Assembly: GCA_964542765.1 (NCBI GenBank)
Contig: CAZIVO010000013.1
Coordinates: 1 to 48,452, forward strand
Reading direction: 5' to 3'
From: CAZIVO01 sp964542765
Lineage (GTDB): Bacteria; Planctomycetota; UBA1135; UBA2386
DNA length: 48,452 nt
The position numbers and the translations under genes are program-made. The notes below the pieces were generated by a model. That model was not told the origin of the DNA. It saw only the letters and a list, made by a program, of their open reading frames with translations, and ran no database searches. How positions within the stretch are numbered: position 1 is the first letter of the stretch; each line of letters starts with the position of its first letter. Positions 25,942-34,680 of this stretch are shown one piece after another.

Positions 25942-28900
25942 TTAGTGGACGGTGTATTCTCGTGCATGCACTCGCCACCAGGCCAGCCATTGACGAACCG
26001 ATGCGCGTCGCTGGCTCGCAGGCGCTTGCGGATCGAAGCCGTTGTTCTTGCCGGTGATCTTCCGCAGTCGCTTGAGGGCCTCAACCCGTATCTGCAACTT
26101 GTCCGTTTCCAGGATCACCAGCAACAGCGGCACGATTGCCAGGGAGCCGTGGGTTTGGATCGCCTCCTTGCATTTGCGATACAGGTCCTCCTCTCGCTCC
26201 TTCATCTCGAAGATATGGCCGGGTAGATCGTCTCCGAGGATGGCTGCCAGGGTTTCTTGGGTTTCGAGTCGTGCGGGATCGTCATCATCGAGCGCGTCGC
26301 TGACGATCTGTGCCATTGTTGTCCTGCGGGCGAGTCCTGCGAGAGCTGCATCGATGGCCTGCTGGCATCCCCTGTCCTTTTCCTTTTCCTGCCGGGCACG
26401 CAGAGCAGCCTCCGCTGCGGGTTCGGCAATTCGGCCCAATGCCAGGACAGCATTGCGCCGCACCACACTCTCGCGGTGCTCAAGATGCTTGATGAGTTGA
26501 TCGATGCTCTTCCGCGAACTGACACGATCGAGCAACGAGGAGATGTTTCCCGCCAGATCGAAGTCAGGATCGGAAAGGAGCGGTAGGAGCATCTCCTCAT
26601 GCTCGGGACCCGCGATCTTTTCGAGCAATCGTATGATGCGCAGGCGGAACTCCTTGGGCTGGTCTTTTCGGAGCAAGGTTCGCACGAGCACGGGTGCCAT
26701 CGAGGAGCCGAAGCGGTCGACCATGATTCTCTCGGCGATGGTGCGATAACGCAGATCCTTCCGCTCGCGAATGATCTGCAGGAATGGTGCTGCGCAGGCA
26801 TCGAGATCGCCCGTGAAGGGGACGAGGTGGCGGCGTGGCCCACGCTCGTAACGGTAATATGTCGTCAGCATCAGGACGCCCAACGCAGTTTGATAGATCC
26901 TTCCGCCGGTGCGGCCATAGGCCGGGTCCGGGTCCCAGGAACCGAACAAGGGAGTACCCTTGTTGTTGCGCTGGTCTTCGAGAAGCGCCGGCAGCAGTGC
27001 ATCGTGCCACTGTTGCCACGCCGTGCCGCCGACCTGAAACATCGCCAGGGTGGCGTAGTACCAGTAGTAGAAGTCTTTGCCCCCCAGTCTGTCCGGGAGG
27101 TTGGTCAGCAGCCGTTGAGCATTCAGGCGGATGGTTGGATCTTCAGCATCGAGGCCGAGAAAGAGCCAGCACAACATGCCGACTGCTCCGAGACGATGGC
27201 TGACGGCGGTGGTGATGCCCGTGTAGCCGATGCGCCGCGCTTCGGGTTCCGTCACGAGTTTCATGAAATTGAGCGCGCCATGAAAGCCCGCGGTTTCGAG
27301 TCTCACCCTGGCACCGGTGCTGAGGGCAAGAATGGCCCATCCGGTCACCGATGTATCACCTTGCTGCTGTGGTTCGTACCTCCAGCCTCCATCGACCGGA
27401 TCTTGCGCCCATGTCAGGTAGTCCAGTGCTAGCTGGGCGTTATCGCCGAGATGAGGGTCGCCGGTTACGGAGTAGAGTTCGCAAAGAGCCTGTGTCGCGA
27501 TGGACTGGCTGTACATGTAATGCGTCGAGTTGGTTTCGAAAGAGCCCTCGCCGGTCATTTGCCCCATGAGAAACCGTATTCCTTGTGCGACGGTCTTGGC
27601 GTGTTCTCCGTGTTCAGGCGTGTGGCCTGCGGCGCTGAAAGCGAGGAGGCTCAGACCGGTCATGGCGATCTCCCACTCCGAATTCCCGACGCCCAGTTGC
27701 CCGGGGCCGAGTTCGTTGAATGAGGATGATGTTTTCGGGAAGGACTGCGCCCGCCACGCACCATCCTCATCCTGGACCATGGCGAGCCAGGCCAGGCCAT
27801 TCGCCACGGCCTGTTCGGTTTTTGCTCCTCCGCCAAACTTGCGTGCAAGACCGAGCCGCTCCTGTGCGCTTCGGATGGCTACTGCTTGTTTCCGGCGTGG
27901 GTTTGCCGAGCGACCGAGCAGATCGAGGATCGTGCGATCATCTTTCGCATCGCCGCGAAAGGCCGTCATCGCCACCGTTCGCCAGTGTTCCGCGATTCGA
28001 GCTCCCTCCTGGTCACGTCCGCTGGAGCTGCTCTCCGGCCGGTAGCCGAAGGTCTGGCCGACCGCCCCGTCGACGATCGTCAGTGCGCGCTGACGGTGCT
28101 GGAGGACCGGGTTGGACCGTATCACATCGATGGCACGTCCGATCGCCGCGATCTGCAACGTGCGCCAGGCGGCGGTCACCTCGGCGTTGGCGATGAAGGC
28201 CAGGAGGTCGGACTCCACGGAATGAGCGGGGTGCCTGGGGTTACAGGCCGGGAAGGCCTGTCGAGAGAGGGGGGCCAGCACGAAGGGCAGCATGGCCCTC
28301 GCCCTGCGTTGCGCAGCATCCACATCTTCTTGGCCAGCCTTGCCGGCCGAGAGGTCTTTCATGGCCCTGACCAGTTCCTCGGCCGTGCGTGCGACCCTTG
28401 TCTGGAAGGTGTCGAGATGGCGGTGAATCTGTCTCCAGGAAGGGTCCGAGGATCCGAATTTACAGACCCAGAGAGAGCGATCGAGCGACCTTCCCACTCC
28501 CGCGCAGGTGGCGTCGCTGAGCATGTTCCTGTGCCGGACCGGGGTGTTCAGCCAGTTGGTGAAGGCCGCCGTTGCCGATAGGGTTTGGGCGAGATTTTCG
28601 CCGATGCTGCCGGCGAAGCCCATTTGTCGAGCACGATCTGTGGGCGTTCGTTGTCGCGGCAGCGGGGAGATGTGGCCGAAATAGTCCTTGTCCGCCATTT
28701 CATGCGCGTGTGAGCGTGCGGCAACGACGAGGCGCTCGTCGACTTCGAGAGGTAACCGTCCGGCCTGTCGGCGGTAGGCATTGACCAGTTCAAAGAGTTT
28801 GCGCTCCTCGTCATCGAGGCTGGCTGCCGCAATGGCGTTATGGGCTGTGATGGCATCGGCCAGAAAGTCTTCGGTGACGAGCCTTTCCCACGGCGTCAGA

Positions 28901-30117
28901 GAATTCTTGAGAAGGCGATGCGAACCGGTGATGACTTCGACGTGACGTCCGGCGCGTAGCTGAAGTAGTAGCCACAGGACATCTTCGATGCCTGACTTCT
29001 GTCGCTCTTCGAGGAGGTGGCGGCGCGTTACTTCGGCACCGGGCAGAGGCGTGATGGGTGTTTTGCCTATGCCAATTCCAGCGTGACGCGACAGGTATGT
29101 GCCGATCGAGTCGATGGCGGACTCACGCCTGTTTATCTGTTCGATCAAGGCGATGGCTGCCGGTCGGATCAGGCGTTTGGCGGTGCGGAGATCCTGTTCG
29201 CGCAGCTTGCGGTATTCTTCGAATCCGTCGATGGCTTGCTTGCGCAGAGCGTCGACTTCCGGCTGTTGGCTTTCCTGGTAGTTATCGGTGCGGTTGCGCA
29301 GAGCCACCTGCTGATCTTTGAGCTCTTTGCGCTTGGCCAGGAGATCTTTCCGGAGGCCTGCATTTTTGGCGTAACTCGGCAGGAGATTGCGGATTTTACG
29401 GTAGTCGAGTTGCAGGTTCTGGCGAAGCGCTGCTACCGCTGATCGGAGCCATTGCTTGCCTTGCCCGCCGAGTTTTTCCTCGAAGGTTCCCGCATTCGGT
29501 GTTTTGGTGGCAGGAGAAAAAGGGAGATGGAATTCTGTCGGGGCGGCGGCATGCAGGAGTTCGTATGCCTCGTCGAAATCTCGATATCTTTCGTAATGAC
29601 GATTCGTGAGCCAATGACCTCGATAGCGGTGATAGCCTCCCGGTGGGGGTTTCTCTTCGCGCGCCTGGGGCAGCAATCTGGCGCAGTCCGCTTCGAGAGA
29701 GGGGTCGAGATCGACGGCATTGCTGAGTTCGGTTTCCGCGGATTTTTTCAGCCCGTGCAGGAGGCAGAAACGGGCCAGGATGAACCTGTCCTTGCCGGTT
29801 TCGGTTTTCCTGCGGAGATCGCGCACGAGCGATTGCGGGCGGCGATCCTGTAATCGCTCGAGAGTGCCGAGACGGCCGAGCAATTCGGATTCCTCTTCGA
29901 GCACCGTTAGCCTGAGGCGAGCGGTCTGCAGATCCTTATCGCCGAGCGACTTGGCGAGTTCTGCGTAGCTGGTGATCAACTCGGCGTGCTTGGCCGTGCG
30001 GCGGCCATCAGCGCAACGGCCCTCCAGTTCCGCGAGCCGTTCCTGCGGAGATTGGCTGCTGAGGGGTTGAGCGATCAGTAGCGCGACCGCAGCGGTGAGT
30101 GGCCAAGTGCGGAGCAT
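25942..30117 (-). CDS. Large secreted protein: CAP domain, terpene-cyclase-like alpha toroid and HEAT repeats
   Basis: A 1391-residue protein with a signal peptide (residues 1-21, ending QPLSSQ). Residues about 22-430 are mostly helical with coiled-coil stretches. Residues about 438-558 are a CAP/SCP domain: ELVNAYRRQAGRLPLEVDERL, the histidine block SHAHEMADKDYFGHISP, and GENLAQT. Residues about 765-1090 carry repeats such as GLAWLAMVQDEDGAW, ALDYLTWAQDPVDGGWRYE and GWAILALSTGA, the QxxDGGW-type alpha-toroid signature of squalene-cyclase/prenyltransferase folds, without an obvious DXDD cyclase motif. Residues about 1110-1360 are HEAT-like (LLPLLSDPDFDLAGNISSLL, RRNAVLALGRIAEPAAEAAL). In bacteria toroid repeats of this kind occur in large secreted proteins of unknown role. 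I cannot state a function; the order of domains is the observation. It is a single-gene unit. Confidence 0.8.
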   Translation of the reverse strand: MLRTWPLTAAVALLIAQPLSSQSPQERLAELEGRCADGRRTAKHAELITSYAELAKSLGDKDLQTARLRLTVLEEESELLGRLGTLERLQDRRPQSLVRDLRRKTETGKDRFILARFCLLHGLKKSAETELSNAVDLDPSLEADCARLLPQAREEKPPPGGYHRYRGHWLTNRHYERYRDFDEAYELLHAAAPTEFHLPFSPATKTPNAGTFEEKLGGQGKQWLRSAVAALRQNLQLDYRKIRNLLPSYAKNAGLRKDLLAKRKELKDQQVALRNRTDNYQESQQPEVDALRKQAIDGFEEYRKLREQDLRTAKRLIRPAAIALIEQINRRESAIDSIGTYLSRHAGIGIGKTPITPLPGAEVTRRHLLEERQKSGIEDVLWLLLQLRAGRHVEVITGSHRLLKNSLTPWERLVTEDFLADAITAHNAIAAASLDDEERKLFELVNAYRRQAGRLPLEVDERLVVAARSHAHEMADKDYFGHISPLPRQRTPTDRARQMGFAGSIGENLAQTLSATAAFTNWLNTPVRHRNMLSDATCAGVGRSLDRSLWVCKFGSSDPSWRQIHRHLDTFQTRVARTAEELVRAMKDLSAGKAGQEDVDAAQRRARAMLPFVLAPLSRQAFPACNPRHPAHSVESDLLAFIANAEVTAAWRTLQIAAIGRAIDVIRSNPVLQHRQRALTIVDGAVGQTFGYRPESSSSGRDQEGARIAEHWRTVAMTAFRGDAKDDRTILDLLGRSANPRRKQAVAIRSAQERLGLARKFGGGAKTEQAVANGLAWLAMVQDEDGAWRAQSFPKTSSSFNELGPGQLGVGNSEWEIAMTGLSLLAFSAAGHTPEHGEHAKTVAQGIRFLMGQMTGEGSFETNSTHYMYSQSIATQALCELYSVTGDPHLGDNAQLALDYLTWAQDPVDGGWRYEPQQQGDTSVTGWAILALSTGARVRLETAGFHGALNFMKLVTEPEARRIGYTGITTAVSHRLGAVGMLCWLFLGLDAEDPTIRLNAQRLLTNLPDRLGGKDFYYWYYATLAMFQVGGTAWQQWHDALLPALLEDQRNNKGTPLFGSWDPDPAYGRTGGRIYQTALGVLMLTTYYRYERGPRRHLVPFTGDLDACAAPFLQIIRERKDLRYRTIAERIMVDRFGSSMAPVLVRTLLRKDQPKEFRLRIIRLLEKIAGPEHEEMLLPLLSDPDFDLAGNISSLLDRVSSRKSIDQLIKHLEHRESVVRRNAVLALGRIAEPAAEAALRARQEKEKDRGCQQAIDAALAGLARRTTMAQIVSDALDDDDPARLETQETLAAILGDDLPGHIFEMKEREEDLYRKCKEAIQTHGSLAIVPLLLVILETDKLQIRVEALKRLRKITGKNNGFDPQAPASQRRASVRQWLAWWRVHAREYTVH

Positions 30118-30169
30118 TGGGGTGTGACAGGATAACAGATGAGGATCGTGATGCTCGTCAGGTGAAGCG

Positions 30170-30976
30170 GTGATAGAGCATCCGATGGCGACGTCGTGCT
30201 TGCAGATCGATGACTCAGGAGTGATCCTTGATGTGGTGAAGGGATTGTCACGCCATCGCTTTTCATCCGGTCAGGTCGTTGTTTCCGTTGAGCATGCGAG
30301 CTTCGATTTGCCCCGATGGACCGGTCATCTGGGTCTGAGCGAGGAGTTTTTGAGGAGTCATCACGGTTGGGACCCGGGGGCTGCCGCGGTCGGTCAGAGG
30401 CTCGCCGAGGCTTTCGATGCTCCCCTTCACCTCGGCGAGTGGTCCCGGCTTCTGGTCGATCTGAACAGGAGTTGTTCGAACCCCAGGGTGATCCCCTCAC
30501 GATCCGGCCATCGGAAGATTCCGGGGAATGCCGATCTGGATCTTCAGATCCGCCAGGAGAGGCTCGATCGCTACTGGCGGCCTTATCGCATGGCGGCCGA
30601 GAAGGATCTCGATGAGGCGGTTGCGTGCCATGGCCAGGCGCTGCATCTCAGTATCCATTCCTTTACTCCCCGGCTCAGGGGGGACATCCGCCGCAACCAT
30701 TTCGGCTTGCTCTACTGCCCTTCTTGGAAGGCCGAGAAGGCGATGGCTGACTCTTTGGCCCGGTGGCTTGCAGACTCCCGTTACCGGGTCCGTCGGAACT
30801 ATCCCTATTCCGGTCTTGATGACGGATTTTGCATGCGGATGCGAGCCGGGCGTTCTCGTCGCCGCTATCTCGGTATGGAGATAGAGATCAATCAGGCTCT
30901 GCTTCGGCCCCCTACCGGGGTTGCTCGCTGCGCGGATGTGCTACTGGGAGCGCTGCGGGAGCAGATTTCTGTTTGA
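30170..30976 (+). CDS. N-formylglutamate amidohydrolase family protein
   Basis: A 268-residue (GTG 30170) or 263-residue (ATG 30185) metallohydrolase-like protein. It has VSVEHASFDLP, HHGWDPGAA and SRLLVDLNRS, three linked blocks of the N-formylglutamate deformylase (HutG, PF05013) family, then LHLSIHSFTP with two more histidines. The GTG start has AGGTGA 10 nt upstream; the ATG has no ribosome-binding site, so I keep GTG. The family hydrolyses N-formylglutamate in histidine breakdown, but many members have other, unknown amide substrates, and no hut genes are nearby. It is divergent from the CAP-toroid gene with 52 nt between them. Confidence 0.8.
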   Translation: MIEHPMATSCLQIDDSGVILDVVKGLSRHRFSSGQVVVSVEHASFDLPRWTGHLGLSEEFLRSHHGWDPGAAAVGQRLAEAFDAPLHLGEWSRLLVDLNRSCSNPRVIPSRSGHRKIPGNADLDLQIRQERLDRYWRPYRMAAEKDLDEAVACHGQALHLSIHSFTPRLRGDIRRNHFGLLYCPSWKAEKAMADSLARWLADSRYRVRRNYPYSGLDDGFCMRMRAGRSRRRYLGMEIEINQALLRPPTGVARCADVLLGALREQISV

Positions 30977-31066
30977 GCAGCGATCTGGGTTGGATTTTCG
31001 ATGGTTAGCTAGTCAGCGCCGATGGCCCACGCTAACGTCCCTGCCCTTCTCCTAGAAACGGACAGT

Positions 31067-33166
31067 ATGGGCGCGAGCACAACAAAGAAAAACCGCGAGG
31101 GTAAGCGCGACGATCAAGTGATCCGGAGAACCCGGAACACCGGGATCATTGCGCATATCGATGCGGGTAAGACGACCGTTACCGAGCGGATCCTTTTCAT
31201 CACCGGTCGTAGCCACAAGGTGGGCGAGGTGCATGAGGGGGAGGCCACGATGGACTATCTCGTGGAGGAGCGTGAGCGAGGGATCACGATCACCTCGGCA
31301 GCCACTACTTGCGAGTGGCGTGACCACAAGATCAACATCATCGATACGCCAGGGCACGTTGATTTCACCGCGGAGGTGGAGCGGTCATTGCGCGTGCTGG
31401 ACGGTGCGATCGGTGCTTTTTGCGCGGTTGCTGGGGTGCAGCCGCAATCGGAAACCGTGTGGCGTCAGGCCAACCGGTATCAGGTTCCGAGGCTGGCGTT
31501 CGTCAACAAGATGGATCGTACGGGAGCGGATCTCGACCATGCTGTGGAGAGCATGGTTGTCAGACTGGGGGCCAACCCGGTGCCGATCCAGATGCCGATC
31601 GGGCGAGAGAAGGGTTTCCTTGGTGTGATCGATCTGGTCGAGATGAAGGCTTACACCTGGGTGGGGGATGCGCGCGATGTCACGGTCGCGGAAGTTCCGG
31701 CCGAACTCCGTGAAGAGGCCGAGCATCGGCGCGAGCAGATGGTCGAGAAGGTTGCAGAGTTCCATGACCCTCTCCTCGAGAAGTTTGTGGAGGGCGAACC
31801 CGGGACCAACGAGGAAATACGAGCGGCCATCCGTGCCGGCACGATCAGTCTCGAGATCACACCAGTGCTGTGCGGTTCTGCCTTGAAGGACAAGGGCATG
31901 CAGAATCTTCTGGATGCAGTCATAGATTTCCTGCCTTCGCCTGTCGAGGTCAAGCCGATCGAGGGTGTGGACCCCGAGACCGGTGAGGCCGTTGTCCGTC
32001 CGCTACATCCGGACGAGCCCTTCTCGGGTTTGGCGTTCAAGACGATCTCCGATCCGAACGGCGATCTGACCTTCGTGAGGATCTACACCGGGGTCATCGA
32101 GAAGGGCAAGAAATACATCAATGGACGTACGCGACGAGTCGAGCGGGTCGGTCGCTTGCTGCGCATGCATGCCAGCAAGAAGGAGCCGATCGAGGATGCG
32201 AAGGCCGGCGATATCGTCGCCGTGATCGGACTCAAGGAGATCGTGACCGGGGACACCCTTTGCCCCAAGGATGAAAGGGTTGTGTTCGAGGCCATGGACT
32301 TCCCCGAGACGGTCATCGCGGTTTCGATCGAACCGGCAGCCGCCGCCGACCGAGACCGGCTCAGTGAGGTCATCGCGAAGATGGTGCGTGACGATCCGAC
32401 ATTCAAAGCCCGCGTCGATGATCAAACCGGGCAGATGATCATCAGTGGGATGGGAGAACTCCACCTCGAGGTCATTGGCAACAGGATCGTCAAGGAATTC
32501 AAGATTCCTATCCGGGTTGGTAGGCCGCGCGTTGCCTACAAGCAGACATTGGCGGCGCCAAAGGATGTGGAGTCCCGGCACGTCAAGCAGACCGGAGGCC
32601 AGGGCCAATATGCGGTGGCCAACGTGCGCTTCGCCCCGGACCCAGAAGTCGAGAGTATTGAATTCGAGGATTCCGTGACCGGCGGCGCCATTCCCAGGGA
32701 CTTTATTTCTTCGCTGAAGAAAGGCATCGCCATCGCTGCAGAGGGCGGTGGTCCACTCGGCTATCCGTTCGTCGGTATTCGTGCGGAGGTCTATGACGGA
32801 TCGACTCACGAGGTCGATTCGAGCAGTATCGCCTTCGAAGCGGCGGGTGCGAAGGCTTTCCGTATGGCGATCGAAGATAACTGGATCTTGCTCGAGCCGA
32901 TCATGAAGATCGAGGTGGAGAGCCCTGATCACAACACCGGAGATGTCATCGGCGATCTCAGCATGCGGCGTGGGATCATCGAGAACATGGTGACCAAACC
33001 GGATGGTACTTCGAGCGTGACTGGCAAAGTCCCCTTGTCCGAGATGTTCCAGTACTCCACATCGCTTCGTTCGATGACGCAAGGTCGCGGCCATTACACG
33101 ATGGAGCCCCTCTCCTACGAGCCTGTACCCAAGGCCGTAAAGGAGAAGATGGAAGATTTGAGCTAG
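31067..33166 (+). CDS. fusA: Translation elongation factor G
   Basis: A 699-residue GTPase that moves the ribosome along mRNA. G-domain motifs are AHIDAGKTT (P-loop), RERGITITSAATTC (switch I), DTPGHVDF (switch II) and NKMDRTGAD. Domains II-V follow in order, ending with FQYSTSLRSMTQGRGHYTME, the EF-G C terminus. I use the ATG at 31067, which gives a normal lead-in of about 28 residues rich in lysine and arginine; an ATG at 31022 lacks a ribosome-binding site and adds an unlikely stretch. It is not in an str operon (no rpsL/rpsG/tuf nearby), so it may be a second EF-G copy. Confidence 0.93.
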   Translation: MGASTTKKNREGKRDDQVIRRTRNTGIIAHIDAGKTTVTERILFITGRSHKVGEVHEGEATMDYLVEERERGITITSAATTCEWRDHKINIIDTPGHVDFTAEVERSLRVLDGAIGAFCAVAGVQPQSETVWRQANRYQVPRLAFVNKMDRTGADLDHAVESMVVRLGANPVPIQMPIGREKGFLGVIDLVEMKAYTWVGDARDVTVAEVPAELREEAEHRREQMVEKVAEFHDPLLEKFVEGEPGTNEEIRAAIRAGTISLEITPVLCGSALKDKGMQNLLDAVIDFLPSPVEVKPIEGVDPETGEAVVRPLHPDEPFSGLAFKTISDPNGDLTFVRIYTGVIEKGKKYINGRTRRVERVGRLLRMHASKKEPIEDAKAGDIVAVIGLKEIVTGDTLCPKDERVVFEAMDFPETVIAVSIEPAAAADRDRLSEVIAKMVRDDPTFKARVDDQTGQMIISGMGELHLEVIGNRIVKEFKIPIRVGRPRVAYKQTLAAPKDVESRHVKQTGGQGQYAVANVRFAPDPEVESIEFEDSVTGGAIPRDFISSLKKGIAIAAEGGGPLGYPFVGIRAEVYDGSTHEVDSSSIAFEAAGAKAFRMAIEDNWILLEPIMKIEVESPDHNTGDVIGDLSMRRGIIENMVTKPDGTSSVTGKVPLSEMFQYSTSLRSMTQGRGHYTMEPLSYEPVPKAVKEKMEDLS

Positions 33167-33231
33167 CCCGTCCACGCCGTGAGGATTGGTGGGGACTTGA
33201 GTGCTGATCAAGGGGTTTGTATGAAGGCTCC

Positions 33232-34059
33232 ATGGAACCCGCCAGTCGGCGCCAGGGAGAGCAGTACCTGATCACGGACGAGGACAGGACTCGCTTCGAA
33301 GAAGACGGCTACCTGCATCTGCCGGATGTTCTCTCCGAGGACGAGGTGGCTGAGATCGAGGACGTCTACATGCGCTTCCTGCGGCGGGAGATCCCCGTTA
33401 CAGGAAGGGATTTTTGCGACATGTCGGGGGACTACGATCGGCCCATCGAGGATTACAACATCATCAACGTGATGCTCCCACGTCGGTATCACGAAGAGTG
33501 GCGCGGTAACCCCTACGAGACGAGAGCATCCTCGATCGCCGAGCAACTCATCGGGCCTGACCTCCTGATCGATTACGACCAGCTTCTTGCCAAGCCGCCG
33601 CAAAAGGGCCAAGCAGTGTTTCACTGGCATCAGGACATGGCGTACTGGCTGGACACGCCCGATCCTCGTACCGCCAGCTTCTGGCTCGCGCTTGATGACA
33701 CCACGGTTGAGAGTGGTTGCATGCGGTTTGTTCCCGGCAGCCATCTCGAAGCCGACTTGCGCCCCCATCATCCGCTCGGAGATAGCCGCGAAGAGTCACA
33801 CACTCTGATCACGGAGGTTGGGCCGGATGACGAGGTGCGGTATGCGGAGATCCGTCGTGGTGACTGCACGGTTCACAACCAGCGGGTTCTGCACGGATCC
33901 GGCGGCAATACGTCCATGCGCTGGCGTCGCGGCTATGTCGTCGCATACAGGTCGCGGGCAACGGTGGAGGCCGAGCGCAAGGCTGGATTCACCCATTCGC
34001 ATAACGACGACGATGATGTCATCGGCTCCGTCGAGGCGATGCAGCCGCCGCAATCCTGA
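33232..34059 (+). CDS. Phytanoyl-CoA dioxygenase (PhyH) family Fe(II)/2-oxoglutarate oxygenase
   Basis: A 275-residue oxygenase with the iron-binding HxD pair His133 and Asp135 in HWHQDMAYW, the later histidine His221 in VLHGSGGN, and a downstream WRRGYVVAYRS arginine for 2-oxoglutarate. CMRFVPGSH is the family's conserved strand. The substrate could be a fatty acid, small hydroxylated metabolite or amino acid. I start at the ATG at 33232, with AAGG nearby; a TTG at 33217 is possible but weaker. It follows fusA by 65 nt and precedes the PTPS-like gene by 91 nt. Confidence 0.85.
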   Translation: MEPASRRQGEQYLITDEDRTRFEEDGYLHLPDVLSEDEVAEIEDVYMRFLRREIPVTGRDFCDMSGDYDRPIEDYNIINVMLPRRYHEEWRGNPYETRASSIAEQLIGPDLLIDYDQLLAKPPQKGQAVFHWHQDMAYWLDTPDPRTASFWLALDDTTVESGCMRFVPGSHLEADLRPHHPLGDSREESHTLITEVGPDDEVRYAEIRRGDCTVHNQRVLHGSGGNTSMRWRRGYVVAYRSRATVEAERKAGFTHSHNDDDDVIGSVEAMQPPQS

Positions 34060-34150
34060 GCGGAGTTCTCCGTACGTGCGTTATGGCAGCGTCCATCTCG
34101 TGGAAAACGGTGCAGGAGGAGGGAAACCTCGCTATCGTCCGCATCTCGCC

Positions 34151-34642
34151 ATGGAAGCCTGGTCGATCGAACTCGCTAAGGATTACCTCAAGTTCAGTGC
34201 CGCGCATTTTCTGATCTTTGCAGATGGCACGGCGGAACGACTGCATGGGCATAACTACAGGATTGCTGCGCAGATCCACTCGCGACTCGATCAGCATGGC
34301 CTGGTGTTGAACTTCAAAGAGATCAAACCACTCATCCGCACGATCGCCGACGGGTTGGACGAGCATCTTTTGATCCCGGGCGAGCATTCCGAGTTAACGT
34401 GCGAAGCGCGCGAAGACGGTCTTTCGGAGATCGCCTACCGGGAGCGACGCTACCTGATCCCGACCGAAGAGGTCATCGTCTTGCCGATCTCGAACACCAG
34501 CGTCGAGAATCTGGCATCTTGGGTTGGGCGGGAGTTGCTGTTCCGGATAGGCAAGGAGTTTCCCTCGGTCTCGATCAGCAAGCTCGTGGTCAAGGTCGAA
34601 GAAACCGCTGGTCAATGGGGCGTATTCACCGCGGAGCCATGA
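34151..34642 (+). CDS. 6-pyruvoyltetrahydropterin synthase-like protein lacking the usual cysteine
   Basis: A 163-residue protein of the PTPS/QueD T-fold. The zinc histidines His19 (FSAAHFL), His32 and His34 (LHGHNY) are present. In QueD and mammalian PTPS a catalytic Cys sits four residues before the first His of LHGH (pattern CxRLHGH); here it is Ala28, and a Glu precedes (AERLHGHNY). The Glu two before Leu is the feature of PTPS-III, which makes 6-hydroxymethyl-dihydropterin for folate. So a folate role is possible, though not proven; it could also be a PTPS-like enzyme of unknown use. The start at the ATG at 34151 is chosen because the frame upstream has no family-like sequence; a GTG at 34076 is an alternative. 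Confidence 0.78.
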   Translation: MEAWSIELAKDYLKFSAAHFLIFADGTAERLHGHNYRIAAQIHSRLDQHGLVLNFKEIKPLIRTIADGLDEHLLIPGEHSELTCEAREDGLSEIAYRERRYLIPTEEVIVLPISNTSVENLASWVGRELLFRIGKEFPSVSISKLVVKVEETAGQWGVFTAEP

Positions 34643-34680
34643 GATGAGCCCGGCCATCGCTGCGGCGTTCTTTGGCCCCT

